64,000 nucleotides of DNA from the NCBI RefSeq assembly GCF_026210795.1, contig NC_089434.1:868001-932000 (forward strand), in the 5' to 3' direction. The translations under genes and the position numbers were made by a program. Of the stretch, positions 30,590-40,540 are shown piece after piece. Source of the DNA: Rhizophagus irregularis. Its lineage: Eukaryota > Glomeromycota > Glomeromycetes > Glomerales > Glomeraceae. Each line of letters starts with the position of its first letter. Within the stretch, counting starts at the first letter, position 1. The notes under the pieces were generated by a model that had not been told where the DNA came from, did no database searches, and saw only the letters and a list, made by a program, of their open reading frames with translations.

Positions 30590-31358
30590 ATGTCTCAATT
30601 GGGTGGGGGAAAACGATGGAATGCTTCAGAGTTGATCGAAATTTTAATTTACCTTAATAATAATTTTAGAGATTGGTATGAAAATTCTTATGGAACTTGT
30701 AATAAAGCGGTAGAAGCCACAAATAATTCTCGAGGTGCTAATTCAGTATATTGTAAAGTTCATAAGATGATTAGAGCGATGGATGATTATCTTACAACTG
30801 GTAAAAAACAAACTCGTGATATTATTTGGAAGGATCAATTGATTTACGATTTGATAAAAAGAATTCATAGAAAAACTAAAGAAAGAAAGGCAAGAGAAGA
30901 AAATGAAGAAGCTATAAAGAGAAGAAATTTAAGTTATCGCATTATTGAAGATGATACTGAAATGCAATTGGAAAATATAAAGTAAGGATAGTAAGGATGA
31001 TGTTTAAAATTACTAATTTTTTTTTCATTATTTTTATCAATTTATTTTTATGGTTTTTTTTTTTAGTAGTCAAATGACAGCTGGGACAGAATCCACTAGT
31101 CAATTGAAAATTGAAGTTCCACAACTACCTTTTTCAGTTGATACTATCGATAGCCTTCGTAGTGAACAAATTCTAAAAACCGAACGTCATGCTCGAGAAT
31201 TAGTAGCATTATCAAAAGAATCAATTGATGCTAGACATAAAGAAGTTCGTGAATTAACTGGAAAAATTTCACAACATCAAATTGAACTTGAGAAAATGAT
31301 TAAAGAAGCCAATGATAAGTTAGAAAAGTTGAAAGATGTTAATAGCTTTAATGACTGA
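30590..31358 (+). CDS. Array gene 10: helical-domain/coiled-coil protein with long tail, 227 aa
   Basis: Last member. Exon 1 is 30590-30981, the intron 30982-31066 (GTAAGG...TTTTAG, 85 nt, phase 2), exon 2 31067-31358; 684 nt in frame. The domain has KRWNASELIEILIYLNNNFR, YGTCNKAVEATNNSRGANSV, KVHKMIRAMDDYLTTGKKQ, IIWKDQ and IYDLIKRIHRKTKE. The linker is RKAREENEEAIKRR, then EDDTEMQLE at the junction. The tail has PQLPFSVDTIDSLRSEQIL, EVRELTGKISQHQIELEKMI and EANDKLEKLKD. It groups with genes 1, 2 and 9 by tail type, and with 9 by the R-G-A/G-x-S-V-Y word in the domain. Confidence 0.87.
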
Positions 31359-32836
31359 CTGTTAGTATAGTACTGATAAATTGATCTGACTTTCTTTCTT
31401 ATTAAAAGAAAAAAACGAAATTATGATTTTGCAAGTATTCTTTTATTTAATTATGATTTTCATTTGTAAATACGGATTTCAAAGTATAATATCAATTAAT
31501 TTATTCAACTTTATGATTTTATAACAATTTATATAATTATCGTTATATATAACATAATCGAGCAAAATAGTAACAATATTATTACAAGGTTTAGAACATC
31601 TTATTTTAAAATGTATTATTTTTTTAAAATAAATTTAGGGTAAATCTAGATCTCGCACCCGTATAATGCTTTTAAATTTTGCATTCCCTATCATGTGATT
31701 TACTGTACAACTAAAATTTAATTGGCTAATTTAACTTGATTGGTTAATTTTTTTATAAAAAATGTATAAAAAACAGCTTAAATTATAAAAAATTTTTTTT
31801 TTTTAGAAAACTGTAACCAACTTTACAATTTTTAAACAGTTTTTTTTATTGATTCATTTGATTGTAAGGTTTTTTTTAAAAAATTGTACTCCTGGTTTTA
31901 TATTTTTTTTGAACATCACTAACATTCTTTGAACAACTACTGGACTTGAAATTTAGCAAAATGGTAGGTTAAAAAAGTGTGTGTTATACTTATTTTTTGT
32001 TGTAGAGACGTCACTAACGTTCCTTTTCTCTTTTTTCTTTAAGAACTCCTGAATTTGGAATTTGATGAAATGGTAGATTATAGAAGTGTGTATTGTAATT
32101 TTTTTTTTTGTTATAAGAACATTAACGTTCCTTTTTCTTCTTTTCCCTAGATAAAGCTCAAGTCAGCTTAAGTCCATAACAAGAAATAAAAAAGAATAAA
32201 AAAGAATTATAAGATAAGGAATCAAGATAAGAAAGAACTGTAACAATAGTAGGAAAAGAAAAAAAAACCAAAAAGAAGGATCTACCTCAATAGTAAGGTC
32301 TTAAATTATATTCTTGAAAGAAGAAAAACAATATCAACAAAAAGTAATTAAACAAAAAAAAAGTAAAAGCAAATAAAAAAGCTTTAAAGTAACAAGGAAA
32401 ATGCATTTAAAAAAAAATCATCCCGGCTGATAAACAAAACTGAATTATTATAGAACCACGTGATAAAAAGTAACTTTAAAAATAAGAACATTTTTTTTAT
32501 AATTTAATAAAAATTCAATAGTTTTTCGTTTAATAAAAATAAAGAAATTTTTTTCTATAATTTAATAAAAAAAAATCGAAAAATAGAAAAAAAATTTGAA
32601 TCATCTAACACGCTTTATTAAAAATAATTTTAGTCGTATACAACTATAGCGATAGGTGCCTCGGAATTGCTGAATTGAAATTATGACATCACAAAATATG
32701 GATTTTACCATTTAAATATTTAACAAATCATCGAGACCAACATTATAAATTTACGGATTACAAATTATCTACGGCATAACCAGAAAAAAATATAATTTTT
32801 GTATTTTTGACATCGGTATTGTGGCGATTTAATATA
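31359..32836. other. AT-rich spacer after the array, with a short tandem repeat
   Basis: No gene seen. About 31910-32130 has three imperfect copies of a roughly 100-bp unit (ACATCACTAACATTCTTTGA, GAATTTGGAATTTGATGAAATGGTAG-like, AGTGTGTATT-like words). From about 32160 to 32640 the sequence is A-rich low-complexity DNA. Confidence 0.5.
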
Positions 32837-33230
32837 CAGTCAGACCTCTTATGTACCGATATCCTATGTACCGATAATTGCCTGTACCGATAAATTTTCT
32901 ATGTCCCGTTTCATAATTAATAAAAAAACCTCATTGTACTGAACTACTGATGTTATATATAGTTTCACTAACAATTGTAACATGTACTGATACTTTAGGT
33001 TACACTGGTATTAATTCGGGCCAACACTATAAATTTGTGCCAGAGTTAACATAAAGGTTCCATCCAAATCACATGACAATTTAATATGTTAGCTAATCTG
33101 GAGTTTTCATAATGCTGGCAAGAATTGGATTTTGGCCCGTATTATGATTCACTGATGACAGTATAGTCGGTATATGTAACGATAATTTGATATATATATA
33201 CAACTATCCTAAAAAATAATGCTCACTTCC
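32837..33230. mobile_element. Tigger-type non-autonomous remnant with a nested 133-bp inverted-repeat element
   Basis: Begins CAGTCAGACCTCTTATGTAC after TA, close to the tip of the Tigger element at 19440, with repeated TACCGATA words. CGGTATATGTAACGATAATT at about 33165 belongs to its other side, but the tip is lost. Inside, 33012-33144 is a second small element with ends TAATTCGGGCCAA and TTGGCCCGTATTA and longer imperfect arms containing TTG.GCCAG. Related GGCC-AGAATTA words occur near 35495, 52400 and 62850. Confidence 0.6.
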
Positions 33231-33408
33231 GACGAACAATGAAGATGTGAAAAATGATTTATAGTTAATAAAAAAATCTATTTAATTTTAATAAAAAAAA
33301 AGTGACTTTTTTATAATTTAGTAAAAAAATTCTACACGTGGCCAAAATTCAGCCATTTAAGCATAATTCAGGTTTCAACTTTCAGTCAGCCATGCCGAAA
33401 CTGAAACA

Positions 33409-33770
33409 GGACTCAGAAATATATACATATACAGATATTGATATGTTGCCATCATAGTGGAGTAAAGTTTTGATTTGCGTACAATTTAAGATTTTTCGTC
33501 CATAATCATCAAGATTGCATATCTTTTATTAAAATTTTTATATGTAAAAAATAGGTTGTGTATTTTTGACCTAAATTTGGCTAATCTATGTATTTATTGT
33601 ATGTACTTATTTAGCTAACTGCATTGTAAGATTTAGCAAATTTCTAAGGGTTGAAAAAATATTATTTAAAAAATTTCTTTTTATATTAGTATTTGGTTTA
33701 ATAAATAATATAGAAGCCATGATAAAATAAATAGCGTGAACTTAATGTCTGAAATTTTATTCGCATATCA
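33409..33770. mobile_element. MITE family A, copy 3 (right end lost)
   Basis: Starts GGACTCAGAAATATATACAT and follows the complete copy at 21905 closely: CATCATAGTGGA, GTAAAGTTTTGATTTGCGTA, TTTTTGACCTAAATTTGGCT, TTTCTAAGGGTTGAAAA and ATAGAAGCCATGATAAAATA. It stops near 33770 without the right terminal repeat. Confidence 0.75.
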
Positions 33771-34089
33771 TAATAAATTAATTAACAGATGCCTTTTCCA
33801 GTCGTACTTTTTTATACATGTTTATCCGAACAATTCAAGAATTGAGGCGCATTACTATTCAAAAGGACGTTCATATTATAACATTATTTCGTCCTTCTAC
33901 ACAAAATTAACTTAAAAATCCACTCAAAAAATCAAAGATTAATACCCAATACCTGATAATTACGTAGAAACAGAATTTTTTGATCGAAGTCTTAGGTGTA
34001 AAACAAGGGCATGTAGAGAGGAATGTCAATAGTACAAAGACTTCAACAACAGCAGTTAACAATGTGTAATTAATAATTATTTATTAAAT

Positions 34090-34770
34090 CAGCAAATAAT
34101 CAAAATCAATCAACAAATTTTCTGGACCACTATTATTTGGATTTGATATTGAACCATTGCATCATTTTCGTCATCTTATTGCAACTCAAACAAAAAATGA
34201 TAAAATAAAGAGACCATTTGAAAGACATTGCTTCTTGATCACAACACAATAAGCGATTGAATAGCTTCGGTGATGTTCAACAAGTAGTTAGTCAATTAAC
34301 AAATTTAAATTCATTGAATTAGATTATAAAGAAAACCAAATTTATATTAAAGATTCTAATTCTGCAACTATGAACTACCAAAAAAAACTTGATACTGTTG
34401 TACGAGCATGTGATGAAGCGTGATGGATGCCGCCATTTAGCTGCAGTCATACCATCATACCAGCTATTTTTCGTGAATACTCAGTTGCTAATTATCGAAT
34501 GAATAAATAAACTCAAATACCTATAAGTATTTTTAATTTAAATCAGAAAAATTGATGATCAACCTAATGATAATAATTTAAATGAAAATACCAATGATAT
34601 TTTTCGATCTTTCTTAAAATTACTTAAAGTATTGATTCCTATTAAGAAAGGAGGTGAGAATCCCATAATAAATTCAGGAGATATATTTTTATAAAAATTG
34701 GTGGAGATGGAAAAAATCTAGAAAGGAAACAGAATCATGTATTATTGCTTTTTGTTTGTTAAATAAACCA
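34090..34770 (+). pseudogene. Decayed remnant of a repetitive gene family, function unknown
   Basis: Readable pieces in several + frames: DGCRHLAAVIPS, FRSFLKLLKVLIPIKKGG, KIGGDGKNLERKQNHV and LLFCLLN. The GGDG-(R/K)-N...KQ.HV...CLLN pattern reminds me of a large repetitive Rhizophagus family of unknown role (memory, not verified). Several stops and frame changes separate the pieces. Possibly a mobile-element passenger. Confidence 0.45.
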
Positions 34771-35196
34771 CCCTCTATCTCTATATGCAACTACAGTAAG
34801 TGCACACCCTCTATGTTCTACACGTGCAAGCAATTTTGATTGTAATTTTTGAATTCTGGAAATGTTTTTAACCAGTGCATTGTACTTCTTTATCGCTTCG
34901 TTAATAGTACTTTATCGCTTAGTTAACAATATTTATTTAGTTATCGACGGATTGGCAGATATTACAGAAAATATAGAAATTATTTGTAGTACCCGAGTAT
35001 ATTCATACTTGAAACAAAGATATGTTTTCATTTTAAATTAATTAGTGTTGAAGAAATTAAGATAACGTCGAACAATTTGACAAATATGAGCGAGAAACAA
35101 TATCTTGTATTAATAGACTGCTTAAAAATTAATTTTTGAAATTGAATTACGATCAAATATAAATTGATTTATCAGACAACGCGTTTCAACTAGAGC

Positions 35197-35811
35197 TGCG
35201 ACCCGCCAGAATTTCTGGATCCGGATCATACACCCGACTCCATAACGGGTATTACCCGTTTATACTCGTTTACTTTTTTATCAGATATGACTCGAGTAAT
35301 ATCCGGGTATTACCCGGATAAAATCAATTTTTTTCTAATAAATAATATACACTAATACACATCAAGATATTTATTGAAATTTATAACACTTTTTATTGTT
35401 TAAACTTTAGAAATTAAAAAAAAATTAAAATAAGTGTTGCTAGTTACGGCCAAAAATTAAAATCAATATAAACCTTAATTCTGGACGGCAATAAAATTCT
35501 GGCCAGAATTACAGCTATTAGGAGAAGATATATATCACGTGATATATATATATGATGGCGTAGTATATAAAAGTATAATTTAATTATGTTATATTAAAAT
35601 TTAATTAAAGTACACCCGTGTTATTTTCTTTTCTAATAACCCAACTAGCCGAGTTGCTGTAACATAACTCTGGCAAAATTAATTTTCGGTTGGAGTGGTT
35701 GGAGTAATTACCCGCCGGGTTGCATTACAGTAACATAAAAACGGATACAAAGCAGGTATTACTCACTTTTACCTGTTTGCTATTATCCGAGTAAACGGGT
35801 AAAGGGTCGCA
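35197..35811. mobile_element. Short hAT-like non-autonomous element, about 615 bp
   Basis: The tips are TGCGACCC at 35197 and GGGTCGCA at 35804-35811. Subterminal words CGGGTATTACCCG, CCCGTTTA..CTCGTTTAC and AAACGGGTAAA occur in inverted orientation near both ends. The 8-bp duplication expected of a hAT element could not be confirmed. The middle (about 35440-35515) contains GGCCAGAATTA-type words of another element. No ORF. Confidence 0.55.
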
Positions 35812-37600
35812 TTTTTATCTTCATATCTTCTTTACAGTAAATGATTTTTTTACACTCGATTCCTTCATTTTCATTCCATAATCTTATCGTTTTCATACAT
35901 TATCTGTTATCTTCGATTTTATTTTCTTTTGACTTCCTGTTTTTTTTTCTTCAGTCTCGACAAATTCACTAAACTCCCTTTTAACTTTAATTTTTTCTTC
36001 TCGGTCTTAATAACTTCAAATTCATTCTCACCCTTGACTTTAATTTTTCTTTTCGGTTTTAATAACTTCAAATTCACTTTCGATGACTTTTCTATCTTTA
36101 ATGGGTAACATCAAGAAGAATATTTCTTGTACGTAGCCAGGATACTGGTCTATAATGAATATGTAAAACAGCTACTGGAATCGTTAAAGTATTTTTGAGC
36201 ATTTTATTCAAAGTTATTTTAACTTAATATCTTGACTTTTTTGAAACTTCATTGTAGAAATTTTTATTCCCATTCCAATTCCAATTGATTCAGGAACTTG
36301 TACTTTTTCTACTTAATTTTTAACATAATTATCCAACCTTTCAACTTCTTCAGCTATATAAAAGTAGGCGGATATGGCATCAATTCCTCCGAACATTGAT
36401 TTTGCTTCGTTATCATTTATCTAAACGGTTTTGTCGTTTTTATCAATGAATCCAACCTCCGATGTTGTATAGTTGACGAAAATCTATACAGTATAGTTGC
36501 AAATTAACTATACTCTGAGTACTGGAGTATGGAAATTTTTAATACCACATCAGCTATACTGTTATACTTTATAGATTCGGGACATATGGTCATTAGACTA
36601 CTCGACTACTCGATAGACTGTATATCCATTATCCAATAAAATTTTTCTAACTGTATTTATTGTATAAAAAATAATCTAAACAAATATTAAAATTTAACGA
36701 TTATTACTTATAAAAGTAGAAAAAATAGATACGTTTGTGACTTTGTGTTAAAGAATTTTTAAATTAATTTCGAATTTTTTTTTTTTTTAAAGTAGTAACG
36801 CGTTTTTAATTAAGAACAATTATACAATTGATTACATAATTATTTAAACACCTGGAAAATATTATAAATTAAATTATAATACCCTCTAAAACCAAGTTCA
36901 ATCTAATCTAATTCTAAATAAAATAACTTATAACCCAGACTAAAATATCAACTAAACTATTTTAACTATCATACTCCAATAATTTTTAATCGAATTCCCT
37001 TCTGTTATTGTTCCTATCATTCTATACTTCGTTACTATCTTTAAATTTTTGATTAATTTTTTTTCATTTATTTCCTTTTCATTTGTTTTTTTCAGATTTT
37101 TTGTTATTTTTATTGTTATTTATATCCTCTTCAAAATCTCCTATTGACTCCTTCTCTACTTGCCTTTTCCTTTTCTTTAAATCCTTTTTCATTAGACCTC
37201 TTTCTTTTTCGATTTCGTATATCGTTTCGCATCTTTTTTCCATATTTTTTTAATCTAATATGTTCGTAATACCACAAATTTTTTATCGCTTTTTTATAAT
37301 CCTTTCTTTTTGAGATTTTATTAAAATTATGATTATATACGCCCCTTAATAATTCCCACTCTCTATTTTTCCCAAAATTCTAATAAATTCAAAATTTATA
37401 TCTTTCACTATTTCTGCTTCTTCCTTTTTCTTTTCTTCTATTAATCTCAATTCATATTCATAAACAGCATGGCGAAGACGTTTTTTATTAGTAATTAAAT
37501 TAAAAAAACGTTTTTCGCAACATTTTTTTAATTATGTTTTATTAAAAAAAAGTTTTTGCACATTTTTTTAATTGCCCTAATAAAAACATTGTGAAAACAT
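35812..37600 (-). pseudogene. Broken minus-strand coding remnants, function unknown
   Basis: Two stretches look formerly coding on the minus strand. About 36480-36200 reads EVGFIDKNDKTV, then NDNEAKSMFGGIDAISAYFY and IAEEVERLDNYV with stops. About 37480-37050 reads RLRHAVYEYELRLIEEKKKE and, one frame over, KDYKKAIKNLWYYEHIRLKK with YGKKM. About 35955-36090 repeats a roughly 62-bp unit coding for Lys-rich residues. I cannot name the gene or genes. No intact frame remains. Confidence 0.4.
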
Positions 37601-37725
37601 TATCGATCAAACGGTCGGTCAAACAGTCAGTCAGGCGGTTGGTCCATAGCAGTCGGTCAGAACGGTTGGTCGGTCAAAGGTTCTTGACCGGTTATGACTG
37701 ACCGATGACTGACCATGACCGACCA
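37600..37725. repeat. GGTCGGTCA-type short repeat in both orientations
   Basis: Repeated CGGTC / GGTCGGTCA / CAGTCAGTC words are followed by TGACTGACCGATGACTGACC, i.e. the complementary orientation, so the stretch could fold as a hairpin. It directly follows the point where the transposase-like gene (minus strand) loses homology. Confidence 0.6.
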
Positions 37726-40115
37726 TTGCCATACATATATAAAGTATAAATAATTGATTTTGATTTACCTGTGTGTGGTGTGAGTCTATGGCCATTTTTG
37801 ACTTTTACATTATACCATTTTGGCCAGCAGAAAGCCATAATCATCATTAAATCTGCATTATGGTAATGACTACCATTATCAGACATTATAATAACAGATT
37901 CTGGTTGTGAATCTAATGTTTCAAGAATAGCATGTAAGGAAGAGGCTGTAAACCAAAAATCTTGTCGGGTATCTGGAGACTAGTGGTCAAATGCTTAAAC
38001 TTGAAGTTTGGTTGAATTAGGTATTGTTATTGTATATACTAAAACAGAATGTAATGACCAGCCCTTTTTGCCAAACCAATCACTTTTTGTCTTCCAAACA
38101 GTTTTTGGCAAAATTTTTATTTTGTAATCAACAAGAATAAGAGCAGTCTTTTCGTTTAATGCTAACAAATTGGCATTAAATTGGGCACTTTTCTTGTTTG
38201 ATGTGTGAGATAATATAACAAATGTTCCTTCATATCTTGAAGATCATTATAATTTGTTTCATTACTATGAGTTTCAATATCAGCAAAAAAGTTGAAGAAT
38301 TCTTGGCATTTATTACATGTAAATGTGTGAGATTCTGTGCACTGGTTAAAAGCATAAAGTAAACAATGGTTTATACATAGATCATGGAAAGCAATGCCAT
38401 TTGAAGTTACATGAAAATGTTGCTTATAATCACATTTCAAGAATCTTTTCAGATTTTCACAATGTGCTAATAATTGTTTCCAATGTTAAAAAGATAGAGA
38501 TCTTATAATTAGTATTTCGTATTTAAAGTTCAATAAATCAAATAAATAAATACCTGTATAAAAGATTGCATAATATACTTGTTAATATATTCAGTAAAGA
38601 TCTGAAAAAATTTCATATCCATATTTTTGACAAGTTAAACACAATCCACCTAAATTTTCATGATAAATATATTTATTTCCTTCTAGCTTAGTGAAAAATG
38701 TAGTTCGTTGAACTCCATCAGGATATTGTTCATGATATTTTTTCCAAAGTGCAGTTTTTGTTTGCTTGAGATAATGCACAGGTTCATTAGTTGTTATGTC
38801 TGTTTTATATGAACTCATTACAACATTTGCTTTATCCATTAAAAAAGCCTGCAATTGTTCTTGCATTTCAATTGATAGTTTTTCACGTGTTATTACAGGT
38901 TTATCCCAAACTTGGCCACCAACACCATGTACATGAGCATGATTTAGGTAATTATAAAACTTGTAGTGTATGCTTAACGTTGTATGTATTGTATGCTTAT
39001 GTATGCTTTGATTGTGCCCATACATGTATGGATATTAAAAATGATGTATGGTATACTTATTTTTGCCATACATAATATTAGAATTTACAAAAAAAAATTT
39101 AAGTATTTTTATTATAAATAAAATAACTGTTCCTTATATTCATAGATGATGACTCAAGGAATTAAATTTCATTTTCAGATATAGTTTTGTCATTAGGAAT
39201 AGTAAAGAATAACAGGATTTACTTTAGATATAGTAATAAACGTAATAGAAATATTTTAAATGAAAGAAAGAGAAGATTGTAGTAATAAAACCACGTAGAA
39301 ATATTTATATTTGTTTTTTTTAAATGAAAAATTATAGTAATAAACATGGTAAAAATATTTATTTTTAAATAAAAAGAAAATATTATAATAATACGCGTTG
39401 AATTGTTTTAGCCAGTACATGAAAAATGTGTAAATAGTTAAATTTGGTAATAAAAAGTGTAGCAAGAAGGCAAAAGTATTGGACTTGACCCACGATATGG
39501 TGCTAAGAAGTTATCCTTAAATCAAATAATACATGAAATTACCACATTTATCATACAATACATACATAATTGGAAAAAGACTATACATACATTAAAAAGT
39601 TTTGATAATACAATACATACAAAGCTAACCATACAATACATATTTGCTATATACCCGCATGATTTTGTGCATAACGAATTGCATCATTTGATACCTAAAA
39701 ATTGATATTAGAAATTATTAACAATCAACTAGCCAGTTAATGTAATTTCAATTTACATTCAATTGACTTTTGATTTCATCGTAAGTAAATTTTTTAGCGA
39801 TAATTGATAAAATACGAGATTTTCCATCAAATCCATTTTTGTTAATATGCATTGCCTCCTGAAATGAATCCCAAAAGATCTGAGTTTTATTTTGAAAATG
39901 AATGGGAATTGGATTAATAAATCCTTGTTTGTATAGTATTTTCAGATTTTCTTAATTAATTGTAGGAGTAGGAGATCTAGACCAAAACTCACACTAAAAT
40001 AAAACAAAAATTAATTAATGTTCACTAATTATTCAGTTATTTTTACCAATTTACTAACCTCTGACTGTTCCTTATTAAAAGGAGTAACCTTCCAATTATA
40101 TATGGATGAGCCCAT
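37692..40115 (-). pseudogene. Transposase-like gene (DDE-type core suspected), split by a 712-bp insertion and by stops
   Basis: The minus-strand model starts at ATG 40115 (MGSSIYNWKVTPFNKEQSE). The next exon from about 39998 reads CEFWSRSPTPTIN and, after one stop, FWDSFQEAMHINKNGFDGKS. The next, from about 39700, reads SNDAIRYAQNHA, which continues at 38937 as HVHGVGGQVWDKPVITREKL once the insertion is set aside. Then come RTTFFTKLEGNKYIYHENLG and GGLCLTCQKYG (paired Cys), the Cys/His words HDLCINHC and FTCNKC, TALILVDYKIKILPKTVW, DTRQDFWFTASSLHAILETL and VIIMSDNGSHYHNADLM. The Asp in LVDYK and in MSDNG could be catalytic residues of an RNase H-like transposase (inference). The 3' end degenerates near 37740. 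Confidence 0.6.
38938..39665. mobile_element. 712-bp hAT-like element with 8-bp target duplication, inside the transposase-like gene
   Basis: The element is 38946-39657, flanked by CATGATTT on both sides (38938-38945, 39658-39665). The outermost about 20 bp of the arms are poorly matched. Further in, the arms align base for base, with TTGTATGTATTGTAT at 38980-38994 and its reverse complement at 39608-39622, both 34-35 bp from the ends. Other CATAC words make the interior repetitive. Setting the element and one target copy aside rejoins the frame NHA-HVHGVGG of the host gene exactly. Confidence 0.8.
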
Positions 40116-40540
40116 TTGGTACAAATTTATACAAAAACTATTTACTGGGATGATGAATTTAAGGGCTCATTGTAAAAATTTATATTAGTACATATCGTTG
40201 TGAATCATAAATTTTAAACATTGATACAGTTTAGTCAATTTCATCAAACAATTTATATTTATGTCAAAAGAACATATTATAGACTACTGAATTGACTTTG
40301 ATTTTAAATTTTATAAGTATTGCATAAAGAAATAAATTTATTTAAAGTTAATTTATATGATAACTAAATTGAATGAATAATTTAAATTACAAACTAAGAA
40401 ACATTGCTAAGTATTTTATCTTGCTACTCTAATCTCAGTGTTTAAACTATTCAGAAAAAAATATAAAAATATAAAATAAATTCAAAGAAACCAAAATCTA
40501 TAAAAATTTAGTAATTTAACATCATATAAAATTTAAAATA

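Noticed and set aside
38791-39075. Plus-strand ORF of 94 aa
   Set aside because: It overlaps the minus-strand transposase-like exon and the edge of the inserted element, with no independent support.
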